This document shows, piece by piece, positions 12,120-23,935 of a DNA stretch of 64,000 nucleotides. Positions within the stretch are counted from its first letter, which is position 1, and each line of letters opens with the position of its first letter. A model generated the notes under the pieces. It saw only the letters and a program-made list of their open reading frames with translations, was not told the origin of the DNA and did not search any database. This DNA is from Crambe crambe (Eukaryota; Porifera; Demospongiae; Poecilosclerida; Crambeidae), in NCBI GenBank assembly GCA_963924555.1, contig OZ004594.1:3069563-3133562 (forward strand), written 5' to 3'. The translations under genes were made by a program, and so were the position numbers.

Positions 12120-12560
12120 CAATCTCAGGATTTGGTTTGGGAAGTGTCCTTCTACTTCTCTGGATAATAATAAGAGAAAGAGGGAAAGTAATGGCTATGT
12201 CATGTCACATTGTAAATGGTCACAAATGATCATTGCTCTTACCATGATCCACTAAAACTCATATGATACATCATTGCCTTAGATAGATACTCACTGTGGA
12301 CCTGTCTCAGAAGAAGGACCCTATGAATATGGAACATAATAATTGGTCACATGACAGAGGAGAATGGTCACATGACTACTTACCTGGAGGGAATGTCATG
12401 TCACCTGGAAGAATTATTGCCAAGTTCCTGGAGGAGAATGGTCACATGACATCCAGGGGGGGGGGGGAATGATCACATGATCACCTGGAGGAGGAGAGTA
12501 TAAAAATAAACAAGTAAAATGAGTCTACACTAACACTTACCAATTCCATTAGTGTGTGAA
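12120..12560. repeat. Cluster of GTCACATGAC palindromes between minisatellite arrays
   Basis: The palindromic ten-mer GTCACATGAC or close variants recur several times between about 12350 and 12490, spaced by CCTGGAGGAGAAT-like segments. Related clusters are at 13475-13620, 24150-24270, 55845-55990 and 57100-57245. The CACATG core resembles E-boxes bound by bHLH-zip factors; whether they act as sites is unknown. Confidence 0.55.
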
Positions 12561-12629
12561 GTACTTGTGTTGTGCAGTTTCAATGGGAGGGAACTAGTAT
12601 ATATAGCAACAGACTAATGATGGAATGAC

Positions 12630-13165
12630 TGTAGCCGGATAAAGAGTTCAAAATATTAACTGTAGCCAGGTAAAGAGTTCAAATATTAACTGTAGCCGGA
12701 TAAAGAGTTCAAATATTAACTGTAGCCGGATAAAGAGTTCAAATATTAACTGTAGCCGGATAAAGAGTTCAAATATTAACTGTAGCCGGATAAAGAGTTC
12801 AAATATTAACTGTAGCCGGATAAAGAGTTCAAATATTAACTGTAGCCGGATAAAGAGTTCAAATATTAACTGTAGCCGGATAAAGAGTTCAAATATTAAC
12901 TGTAGCCGGATAAAGAGTTCAAATATTAACTGTAGCCGGATAAAGAGTTCAAATATTAACTGTAGCCAGGTAAAAATTTCAAGTATTAACTGTAGCCAGA
13001 AAAGAGTTCAAATATTAACTGTAGCTGGATAATGAGTTCGGTGGCCGGATAAGAACTTCCAAGTATTACCTGTAGCCGGCCAGATAATGAGTTCAAGTAT
13101 TAACTGTGGCCGGATCAAGTATTAACCGTGGCCGGATAAAGAGTTCAAATATTAACTTTGGCTGA
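12630..13165. repeat. 30-bp minisatellite, homogeneous array
   Basis: About ten virtually identical 30-bp units (12690-12960) flanked by degenerate ones. The core reads GTAGCCGGATAAAGAGTTCA plus AATATTAACT. Sister arrays occur at 23391-23935, 41856-42640 and 56130-56775. Confidence 0.9.
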
Positions 13166-14647
13166 ACTGGACGAATAGTTGAAACAAATGGAGGTATATA
13201 GAGATTAAAATTGTAGGGAAGAGTGTAAAAACTGACACTTAGCCCTCAGGATTTTGTTTCAAAGATTTGATTGGGAAGTGTCCTTCTACTTCTCTGGACA
13301 ATAACAAGAGAAAGAGAGAAAACAATGGCTACATGTCACATTGTATATGGTCACAAATGATCATTACTCTTACCATGATTCACTAAAACTCATATGATAC
13401 ATCATTGCCTTAGATAGATACTCACTATGGACCTGTCTCAGAAGAAGAACCCTATGAATATGGAACATAATAATTGGTCACATGACAGAAGAGAATGGTC
13501 ACATGACCACTTACCTGGAGGGAATGCCATGTCACCTGGAAGAATTATTGCAAAGTATCTGGAGGAGAATGGTCACATGACCATCCAGGGGAGAGAATGA
13601 CCACATGACCACCTGGAGGAGGAGATTATAAAAATAAACAAGTAAAATGAGTCTACACTAACACTTACCAATTCCATTAGTGTGTGAAGTACTTGTGTTG
13701 TGCAGTTTCAATGGGAGGGAACTAGTATATATAGCAACAGACTAATGATGGAATGAAAATAACATGTTAAGAGACAGAGAAAGTAATGGAAGATGGAGAG
13801 AAGTAGTAGAGAATGATGAAAATGGAGCATAATATCAGAGAGTGATTGTTCAAGGACATAGGGAAAGGACTAGTATGACTCTGGTTATGAAAATAGGAGG
13901 TATGTGAGTATGGAAGGATAATCAAATAAATCACAGACATGAAACTGAAAATGCAATGTATTTTTAATGAAGTTAAGAGGCCAAAATGAGTAGCTAGATA
14001 ATTCATAACTGAAAAAAAAAAGTTGATGCAGAAATTACTGAATAAGAGGATGAGCTAAATATAATCAACACATACTAGAAATGATGCATACACTTATGGT
14101 TATATAGAAGATTGGGAATAAAGTACACAGTTAATGTTAAATAGAAGATCAGAGAGACCAAGGTTATAACAGCACATTAATTTGATGCACAACATATTAA
14201 GGTTGGTACAGATGATACTTTTGAAAAGGTACACATTAATCCAGAATAACAAAGACACACACTAGAGGTTACACTGGATTAGAAAAGAGAACAGTCTAAA
14301 TGGAGGTTATAAACACCAGATTAGATATACACTCTAACTATAGATTGAGGACACACATTACATTAGAGATCACCCCTAGATAAAGGATATCCACAATATA
14401 GAGGAAGATACACTAAATAGAGGAATTAGATCCATATAAGATAGAGGACACTTGACATAAAGCATGAAGAGATAGTGACGAAATATAAAATAAGAGATGA
14501 CCAATAACACAAGTGAACAAATGGCACACACATACCATACGGGATAAGAGAGATAACTAAACTTTTTTTGAGGGAGGGAAGAACCATTAGTGACTAAACT
14601 TGTACAAAAATATGTCAATTACTAACACAAACTAAATGGATTATTTT
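13166..14647. other. 3' flank of copy 2, gene-free
   Basis: Matches 56815-58269 (3' flank of copy 5) closely. It contains another GTCACATGAC cluster (13475-13620), a repeat of the 12160-12625 segment, and AT-rich sequence with motifs like TAGATTGAGGACACACATTA. No gene is supported. Copy 2 would terminate transcription here, but I could not identify a reliable poly(A) signal. Confidence 0.55.
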
Positions 14648-17600
14648 TTACATATACTGAAAGAGTGAGATTGTTTTGAGTCTGTTGCAGAGCTGACCAT
14701 ATGTGGCCCCTTCCTTGGAGGACCACTTCTTCAGCATGAGGAAGGCTTGGTCTTCCTCTTCTGTCTTCACTTCTTCTATCTCCTCACTGGTCAGGGAGAG
14801 AAGGCAGGCCAGGGACGACCACTTGGATCCTACCACTCCAGCAAATAACTCCAGAAACTCAACATCAGGTGTAATGGTTTGGAGTTTCGGGTCAAGCAGC
14901 TTTTTCTGGAGTTGAATGTGGTCACCTGTAGGACAATGAGATACTTCCACACATGAAATTCTTAAATTTAGCCACTCACCACATTCCTCTTCAATTTCAT
15001 CTGCTATGGCCCTTTTACCAATCTTCTTCAGTGCCTCCACAAGGTGCCACCAACATGGGAGGTCCCGAGAGGAGCTCATCCACTTCCTCACAAGTTCTCT
15101 CCTCTGTCTATCTACATCAGTGGGATACTGCACCTCTATGGCCTCAAGGACACTACTGGGGATATCAAGTTGGAGACCAAGATCAAAAAGCTCTTTAACT
15201 ATGGTTTTGAGATGAAAGTGGACAGAGGTGAAGTCTATGTGGAAAATAGAGTTCCAATGAGAGAGTTTATGCAACCATAACAACCTAGAACGCTTCATTT
15301 TCCTTTTTCCTGTTTTACTGATGACTGCTTCCTTTCCCTTAGAAGATATCAGGACCTTTTTCACTTTACTGATTGAAAAGAAGTTGTCCTCACTGAGGTA
15401 GTCATCCTGTTGTGTGGAGTCAAGCAGAAAGAACTGAGGTCTGATGGAGTGGCAGAACTCTTTCATGGTCTCCATCACACAACAAGCTATGCTATTGAAG
15501 ACACTAATGCAATTTTCTACTGTGTCTTGTTCACTTCTGGTGATGACCACCACTCCAGGACCCTTATTGATGTTCGTCATCTCCACCATACACTCCACCC
15601 CCTCCTCCATCAGCCAGTGAACACCAGTCGTCCACAAAGTGCAGAGATGATGAAAGTGCCTAGTTTCTCTTGATGAATATTCTTGAGGAGCAGTGAGGGT
15701 GAAGCGGAAGACTATTCTGAGGAGAAGGACATGAAGGAAGCGTGGGGGGAAGTAGTCATAAGGATCAGTGCACTGTGCAAGCCACCCAATACTGTAGCTG
15801 TCAGGTGGTGTGGTCCATGACACTTCACTCTTATCTGCACTACAGAGAGCAGGAAAGAACAAGAAAGACTGGGGACTGGATGAAGTGTCCTGTGGTGTGG
15901 AAAGAAACAGTCCTATGTCTTCCTGTTTGATTTCCTGACAGTATTGAAGATGAGTAAGACACTCTGTAGTGATATATGGAGAAAGGATCTCTTGAAGGAG
16001 GTCTTCAGGGATGATTCCAATGTTAAGAGATGAAAGATATCCAAGTTGACTCATTTGTTTGATATTTTGAATAGCAGGCTTAGAAAACAGGGTTTTATGA
16101 ACTTCATTTGTAAGTTTAGATGTGTTTAGTATTATGTGGTAATCATGTTTAGTTCTGTCTCCTATCAGTAATAAAATACCAACCTCATGGAGCTCATGCA
16201 GTATGGGGTGTAATAACTCAGCTTTATTGGGAAGGTGTACCCCAGTGTCCTCTATGTGGGATACTAATGTACTGACAGAACAAGCAGTGACATTGCTGAA
16301 ATCTTTCTCCAATAACCCTAAAAGAATGCTTGCTTCAAAAGACAATCGATAGGAATGAGACATACCTGTTAGACTAATAAGTTGCTCCTGAACCTCACTG
16401 ATCTCTTTGGATCCTGGCTTACAGCAATCCAACTGAAAATATACAGTATTTTGACCCAGTCTAGTGGTCACTGAGTATTTTTTAAAAAGGATTTCAAAAA
16501 ATTTACTCCTTTGGATTAGATTTTCTTTGCTCATTAGATCTGAGTGGCTCCCTATTACAATAAGGGAAGGTTTGTCCTTGAATTTCTGGTGTTGTATGAA
16601 TGCAGACCAATAGAGCAACATATTCTCAATAGCTAAGTTATCTTCTCTCAAATCAATCACAATGATGAATATGTTGTCACCCTTACTTGAGGAGGAAAGA
16701 TTCTCAAGTATAGCAGCATGTGAGGAGTAGTACTCAGGGTCTCCAGCAAAGTCATAGAACTGGACTCTCCCATAGTGTTTACTGGTATAAATACTAGGGA
16801 CTATACCAGCAGTGTGAGGGGGTACAGTGGATTCAGATACTCTACTCAAGGATTTTAGAAAACCTTCTCTTTTAAGTGATTCGATGAGGGAGCTCTTCCC
16901 AGCACCAGGATTACCAATGATAAATAACCTTGTTATATGTTGTGCACCTGAGTACTTCTTCTTTGCACGCTCTTGCATGCCATGATAGTCAACCAGTGTT
17001 TTATCTCGATTCTGTTTCATGTACTCATTAATTAGTAATTTAGCATCACCTTTTGCCAAGTCCTTTGGAGTCTTTCCTGAATTATTTCTTATCAGAATTG
17101 GAGCATTTTTTTGAAGTAATACCTCAACACATTTGGTATGGCCACGTGAGGAACAAATATGAAGGGGAGTGTTACCATCATTGTCTAATACTAAGGGGGA
17201 TGTGGATTTATCGACTAATAAAAGTATAATCTCTTCTTTACCTGCCAATGCTGCCACATGGAGTGGTGTGCTATTTTCATCATCCCTAGCATTGATATCA
17301 GCCTTGTAGTCTCGTATCAGAGTTTGAACTAGGCTAACGTTACCTCGTTTGCATGCAGTATGTAATAAAGACCGACCTTTATAACCTTTGATATTAATGT
17401 CATAACCCACCTCGTTAATTAAAAACAATGCAACCTTTTTTTCCCCACCCAATGCTGCCACACTGAGTGGTGTGTCATTTTCATCATCCCTAGCATTGAT
17501 ATCAGCCTTGTGGTCTCGTATCAGAGTTTGAACTAGGCTAACATCACCTCCATCGCATGCTGAATGTAATATAGATCGACCTTTATAATCTTTGATATTA

Positions 17601-20155
17601 ATGTCACAATCCACCTCGTTAATTAAAAACAATGCAACCTCTTTTTTCCCACCCAATGCTGCCACATGGAGTGGTGTGCTATTTTCATCATCCCTAGCAT
17701 TGATATCAGCCTTGTGGTCTCGTATCAGAGTTTGAACTAGGCTAACGTTACCTCCATTGCATGCAGTATGTAATAAAGACCGACCTTTATAACCTTTGAT
17801 ATTAATGTCACTACCCACATCATTAATTAAAAACAATGCAACCTCTTTTTCCCCACCCAATGCTGCCACATGGAGTGGTGTGTTATTTTCATCATCCCTA
17901 GCATTGTTATCAGCCTTGTGGTCTCGTATCAGAGTTTGAACTAGGCTAACGTTACCTCCTTTGCATGCAATATGTAACAAAGAACGACCTAAATAACCTT
18001 TGATATTAATGTCACAACCCACCTCGTTAATTAAAAACAATGCAACCTTTTTTTTCCCACACAATGCTGCCACATGGAGTGGTGTGTTATTTTCATCATC
18101 CCTAGCATTGATATCAGCCTTGTGGTCTCGTATCAGAGTTTGAACTAGGCTAACGTTACCTCCATTGCATGCAGTATGTAATAAAGACCGACCTTTATAA
18201 CCTTTGATATTAATGTCACTACCCACATCATTAATTAAAAACAATGCAACCTCTTTTTCCCCACCCAATGCTGCCACATGGAGTGGTGTGTTATTTTGAT
18301 CATCCCTAGCATTGTTATCAGCCTTGTGGTCTCGTATCAGAGTTTGAACTAGGCTAACGTTACCTCCTTTGCATGCAATATGTAACAAAGAACGACCTAA
18401 ATAACCTTTGATATTAATGTCACAACCCACCTCGTTAATTAAAAACAATGCAACCTTTTTTTTCCCACACAATGCTGCCACATGGAGTGGTGTGTTATTT
18501 TCATCATCCCTAGCATTGATATCAGCCTTGTGGTCTCGTATCAGAGTTTGAACTAGGCTAACATCACCTCCAATACATGCTGAATGTAACAAAGAACGAC
18601 CTAAATAACCTTTGATATTAATGTCACAACCCACCTCGTTAATTAAAAACAATGCAACCTTTTTTTCCCCATATAATGCTGCCACATGGAGTGGTGTGTT
18701 ATTATTATCATCCCTAGCATTGATATCAGCCTTGTGGTCTCGTATCAGAGTTTGAACCAGGCTAACATCACCTCTAATACATGCTGAATGTAACAAAGAA
18801 CGACCTAAATAACCTTTGATATTAATGTCACAACCCACCTCGTTAATTAAAAACAATGCAACCTTTTTTTCCCCACACTTTTCTGCCACATGGAGTGGTG
18901 TGTTATTATTATCATCCCTAGCATTGATATCAGCCTTGTGGTCTCGTATCAGAGTTTGAACCAGGCTAACATCACCTCTAATACATGCTGAATGTAACAA
19001 AGAACGACCTAAATCACCTTTGATATTAATGTCACAACCCACCTCGTTAATTAAAAACGATGCAACCTTTTTTTCCCCAAACAATTCTGCCACATGGAGT
19101 GGTGTGTTATTTTCATCATCCCTAGCATTGATATCAGCCTTGTGGTCTCGTATCAGAGTTTGAACTAGGCTAACATCACCTCTAATACATGCTGAATGTA
19201 ACAAAGAACGACCTAAATAACCTTTGATATTAATGTCACAACCCACCTCATCAATTAAAAACAATGCAACCTCTTTTTTTCCACCCAATGCTGCCACATG
19301 GAGTGGTGTGTCATTATTATCATCCCTAGCATTGATATCAGCCTTGTGGTCTCGTATCAGAGTTTGAACTAGGCTAACATCACCTCTAATACATGCTGAA
19401 TGTAACAAAGAACGACCTTTATAACCTTTGATATCAATGTCACAACCCACCTCGTTAATTAAAAACAATACAACCTTTTTTTTCCCACACAATTCTGCCA
19501 CATGGAGTGGTGTGTTATTTTTATCATCCCTAGCATTGATATCAGCCTTGTGGTCTCGTATCAGAGTTTGAACTAGGCTAACATTACCTCCATTGCATGC
19601 AGTATGTAATAAAGACCGACCTTTATAACCTTTGATATTAATGTCACTGCCCACATCATTAATTAAAAACAATGCAACCTCTTTTTTTCCACCCAATGCT
19701 GCCACATGGAGTGGTGTGGCATTATTATCATCCCTAGCATTGATATCAGCCTTATGGTCTCGTATCAGAGTTTGAACTAGGCTAACATTACCTCCTTTGC
19801 ATGCCCAATGAAGTAATGTTTTATTATTTTTACTTCTGATATTTGAAGGACAGTGATACTCATTCAATAGAGTAAGCACCACATGCTCCCACCCATTCAA
19901 AGCAGCATCTATTAGTGGTATGCAACCATTAACATCCTTAAAGAGTACATCAGCATTGAAGTGAGCTATCAGTACCTTCACCACATATAAGTGACCTTTA
20001 GCACAGGCATAATGCAGTGGAGTCTCCCCATTGGAGTCAGTACAGTTTACATTGTACTCACCACTTTGCAGTAATTCCCTGACCTTGTCCACATCACCTG
20101 ACTCTGCAGCTAGGTGGAGGGGAGTGACACCAGTGACTGAGGAAGTTGAAGCCAT
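14648..20155 (-). CDS. Copy 2: ANK-Roc-COR-Death-Death protein, intact (two exons, 1817 aa spliced)
   Basis: Exons 20155-14980 and 14925-14648 on the minus strand. The product starts MASTSSVTGVTPLHL. Domains: three N-terminal ankyrin repeats (1-115), 13 double ankyrin units (about 116-1000), closing repeats ending TPKDLAKGDAKLL, then a Roc-type GTPase with P-loop GNPGAGKS (1081-1088), DFAG (1135-1138) and GSHSD (1202-1206). A COR-like region follows, then a Death-like domain (about 1655-1723, LEAIEVQYPTD ... RKWMSS) and a second Death domain from exon 2 (SKWSSLACLLSLTSEEIEEV ... LKKWSS). Family knowledge: DAP-kinase and related Roco proteins combine ankyrin, Roc, COR and Death domains and act in intracellular death or immune signalling. 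No kinase is visible here. No transmembrane tail. Best intact representative of the cluster. Confidence 0.9.
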   Translation of the reverse strand: MASTSSVTGVTPLHLAAESGDVDKVRELLQSGEYNVNCTDSNGETPLHYACAKGHLYVVKVLIAHFNADVLFKDVNGCIPLIDAALNGWEHVVLTLLNEYHCPSNIRSKNNKTLLHWACKGGNVSLVQTLIRDHKADINARDDNNATPLHVAALGGKKEVALFLINDVGSDINIKGYKGRSLLHTACNGGNVSLVQTLIRDHKADINARDDKNNTPLHVAELCGKKKVVLFLINEVGCDIDIKGYKGRSLLHSACIRGDVSLVQTLIRDHKADINARDDNNDTPLHVAALGGKKEVALFLIDEVGCDINIKGYLGRSLLHSACIRGDVSLVQTLIRDHKADINARDDENNTPLHVAELFGEKKVASFLINEVGCDINIKGDLGRSLLHSACIRGDVSLVQTLIRDHKADINARDDNNNTPLHVAEKCGEKKVALFLINEVGCDINIKGYLGRSLLHSACIRGDVSLVQTLIRDHKADINARDDNNNTPLHVAALYGEKKVALFLINEVGCDINIKGYLGRSLLHSACIGGDVSLVQTLIRDHKADINARDDENNTPLHVAALCGKKKVALFLINEVGCDINIKGYLGRSLLHIACKGGNVSLVQTLIRDHKADNNARDDQNNTPLHVAALGGEKEVALFLINDVGSDINIKGYKGRSLLHTACNGGNVSLVQTLIRDHKADINARDDENNTPLHVAALCGKKKVALFLINEVGCDINIKGYLGRSLLHIACKGGNVSLVQTLIRDHKADNNARDDENNTPLHVAALGGEKEVALFLINDVGSDINIKGYKGRSLLHTACNGGNVSLVQTLIRDHKADINARDDENSTPLHVAALGGKKEVALFLINEVDCDINIKDYKGRSILHSACDGGDVSLVQTLIRDHKADINARDDENDTPLSVAALGGEKKVALFLINEVGYDINIKGYKGRSLLHTACKRGNVSLVQTLIRDYKADINARDDENSTPLHVAALAGKEEIILLLVDKSTSPLVLDNDGNTPLHICSSRGHTKCVEVLLQKNAPILIRNNSGKTPKDLAKGDAKLLINEYMKQNRDKTLVDYHGMQERAKKKYSGAQHITRLFIIGNPGAGKSSLIESLKREGFLKSLSRVSESTVPPHTAGIVPSIYTSKHYGRVQFYDFAGDPEYYSSHAAILENLSSSSKGDNIFIIVIDLREDNLAIENMLLYWSAFIQHQKFKDKPSLIVIGSHSDLMSKENLIQRSKFFEILFKKYSVTTRLGQNTVYFQLDCCKPGSKEISEVQEQLISLTGMSHSYRLSFEASILLGLLEKDFSNVTACSVSTLVSHIEDTGVHLPNKAELLHPILHELHEVGILLLIGDRTKHDYHIILNTSKLTNEVHKTLFSKPAIQNIKQMSQLGYLSSLNIGIIPEDLLQEILSPYITTECLTHLQYCQEIKQEDIGLFLSTPQDTSSSPQSFLFFPALCSADKSEVSWTTPPDSYSIGWLAQCTDPYDYFPPRFLHVLLLRIVFRFTLTAPQEYSSRETRHFHHLCTLWTTGVHWLMEEGVECMVEMTNINKGPGVVVITRSEQDTVENCISVFNSIACCVMETMKEFCHSIRPQFFLLDSTQQDDYLSEDNFFSISKVKKVLISSKGKEAVISKTGKRKMKRSRLLWLHKLSHWNSIFHIDFTSVHFHLKTIVKELFDLGLQLDIPSSVLEAIEVQYPTDVDRQRRELVRKWMSSSRDLPCWWHLVEALKKIGKRAIADEIEEECGEWLNLRISCVEVSHCPTGDHIQLQKKLLDPKLQTITPDVEFLELFAGVVGSKWSSLACLLSLTSEEIEEVKTEEEDQAFLMLKKWSSKEGATYGQLCNRLKTISLFQYM
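14926..14979 (-). other. 54-nt intron of copy 2, in frame and stop-free
   Basis: Donor GTGAGT after AATGTG and acceptor CCTACAG before GTGACCAC. The same donor and acceptor positions delimit introns of 67, 58 and 64 nt in copies 3, 4 and 5. Only here is the length a multiple of three with no stop, so retention would insert 18 residues (EWLNLRISCVEVSHCPT plus the junction) rather than truncate the protein. Confidence 0.8.
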
Positions 20156-20290
20156 AGCTTTTCTTATTGCTTCTTGTTTAGCCAGATAGCTCAGTTACCA
20201 TAGAGACTACTTATAATCATAGGTCACATGGCATATTGTGTTGATGAATCTCTTTTGCCTCCACTAGTCTAATAGTAGACAATGACCACA
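20156..20290 (-). promoter_or_regulatory. Shared 5' proximal block of copy 2
   Basis: Aligns with the upstream sequence of copies 1 and 4: the AGCTTTTCTTATTGCTTCTTG segment next to the ATG, an X-box-like GTTACCATAGAGAC at 20194-20207, and AGGTCACATGGCAT. The TATTTAAA stretch present in copies 1 and 4 is missing. Promoter role is inferred from position and conservation. Confidence 0.45.
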
Positions 20291-20845
20291 ACATCCCAAC
20301 TGTAACTCCTCCAAAGGTGTGCAACTAGAATTGTCCATTAAAAAACTGAGCTAGGAGACATAACTATATAGTCTGATATCCCCAAAGATGAACTATGAAT
20401 ATAGTTAGGATGTGAAAATAACACAAAATGAGTAACTAGCTAATTAGAATACAAAAGTAGCCAAAAAACAACAACAATGAAAAAAAATAATTAAAAATTA
20501 AAAATTAATAAACAGATGAAAAGTAAAATTTATGGTTAATGCAAAATTACTAAATAAGACTAAATGGAACAATCACACCTTTGATGATACACACACACAC
20601 TTAGAATAATACATTAGATTAGAAAGCCCTAAAGACAGTGTGTACCTTATTTCTAATTTATAGTGTAAAGATGTAATTGTTCTATTATTTCTAGTGTATA
20701 AATGTACTGCATGTTCTTTATGACCTCTACAATAAGACATACAACACATTCAAACACTAGAAAAAAATTAATAAGGTTGATCCACTAAATTAGAGAGGAC
20801 ACACTAAAAGATAATTGGAAAGACACACACTAGAGGTTACATTGA
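20291..20845. other. Intergenic stretch with a KDEL-tail relic in inverted orientation
   Basis: AT-rich, no intact gene. At 20372-20398 the plus strand reads SDIPKDEL then stop; the same short sequence lies on the minus strand at 39632-39658 in an otherwise matching flank, so about 35 bp has been inverted here. From 20590 to 20770 it shares a TGTGTACCTTATTTCTAATT segment with 8.7, 40.98 and 52.69 kb. Confidence 0.5.
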
Positions 20846-21545
20846 ATAGAGATACACACTACTCTGGCTATAGATTGAAGACACACATTACATTAGAGAG
20901 ACACACACTACTCTGGCTATAGATTGAAGACACACATTACATTAGAGAGACACACTACTCTGGCTATAGATTGAAGACACACATTACATTAGAGAGATAC
21001 ACACTACTCTGGCTATAGATTGAAGACACACATTACATTAGAGAGATACACACTACTCTGGCTATAGATTGAAGACACACATTACATTGGAGAGACACAC
21101 ACTACTCTGGCTATAGATTGAAGACACACATTACATTAGAGAGATACACACTACTCTGGCTATAGATTGAAGACACACATTACATTAGAGAGATACACAC
21201 TACTCTGGCTATAGATTGAAGACACACATTACATTAGAGAGATACACACTACTCTGGCTATAGATTGAAGACACACATTACATTAGAGAGACACACACTA
21301 CTCTGGCTATAGATTGAAGACACACATTACATTAGAGAGACACACACTACTCTGGCTATAGATTGAAGACACACATTACATTGGAGAGATACACACTACT
21401 CTGGCTATAGATTGAAGACACACATTACATTGGAGAGATACACACTACTCTGGCTATAGATTGAAGACACACATTACATTGGAGAGATACACACTACTCT
21501 GGCTATAGATTGAAGACATACATTACATTGGAGAGATACACACTA
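20846..21545. repeat. 49-bp minisatellite, about 14 units
   Basis: Tandem units built from CTCTGGCTATAGATTGAAGA followed by CACACATTACATTAGAGAGA and CACACTA. Units differ only by small changes (AGAGAGAT versus AGAGAGAC, TTAGAG versus TTGGAG). Single degenerate copies occur in other flanks (about 9830, 14340, 53800), so this array is a local expansion of an old flank sequence. Confidence 0.9.
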
Positions 21546-21727
21546 CATTATACACAATCACTAGATAGAGGAATTAGATAGACACATACCAGGTAGATGA
21601 TAAAAATGGAAAAAAGAGTGGAACCACCGGTGAATCCCTGGGATCCAGATCAGGATACTGACTCTGGTCAGTTACTCCTGGAAGACCTAGTAGATACTCT
21701 ATTTGCTAACCAGTGCCCTTGTGCGCG

Positions 21728-23390
<1,663 letters not shown>

Positions 23391-23935
23391 CTCTAGCCAG
23401 AAAAGTATTAATTGCTGTAGACTTTCAAGTATTAACTGTGGCTGGATAGAGTTGAAATATTAACTGTAGCCAAATAAAGAGTTCGAATATTAACTGTAGC
23501 TGGATAAAGAGTTCAAGTATTAACGTGGCCGGATAAAGAGTTCAACTATTAACTGTGGCCGGATAAAGAATAAAGAGTTCGAATATCAACGAATAAAGAG
23601 TTCAAGTATTAACTGTAGCTGGATAGAGTTCAAGTATGAACTGTGGCCGGATAAAGAGTTCAAATATTAACTGTAGCCGGATAAAGAGTTCAAGTATTAA
23701 CTGTAGCCGGATAAAGAGTTCAAGTATTAACTGTAGCCGGATAAAGAGTTCAGGTATTAACTGTAGCCGGATAAAGAGTTCAAATATTAACTGTAGCCGG
23801 ATAAAGAATTCAAGTATTAACTGTAGCTTGATAAAGAGTTCAAAATATTTACTGTAGTCGGATAAAGATTCCAAGTATTAACTGTAGACTTCAAGTATTA
23901 ACTGTAGCCAGATAAAGACTACAGGTATTACTGAA
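23391..23935. repeat. 30-bp minisatellite array downstream of copy 3
   Basis: About 15 units of the GTAGCCGGATAAAGAGTTCA repeat; the central units (23640-23830) are nearly identical, the edges degenerate. Same family and same relative position as the arrays 3' of copies 2, 4 and 5. Confidence 0.85.

Noticed and set aside
12630..13165. Possible CRISPR array from regularly spaced repeats
   Set aside because: The units are contiguous with no unique spacers, and the window is eukaryotic.
23602..23874. Open frames reading LELFIRLQLI or INCSRIKSS repeats (also at 41.9-42.4 and 11.9-12.1 kb)
   Set aside because: They result from the 30-bp minisatellite, whose period is a multiple of three. No gene signals.
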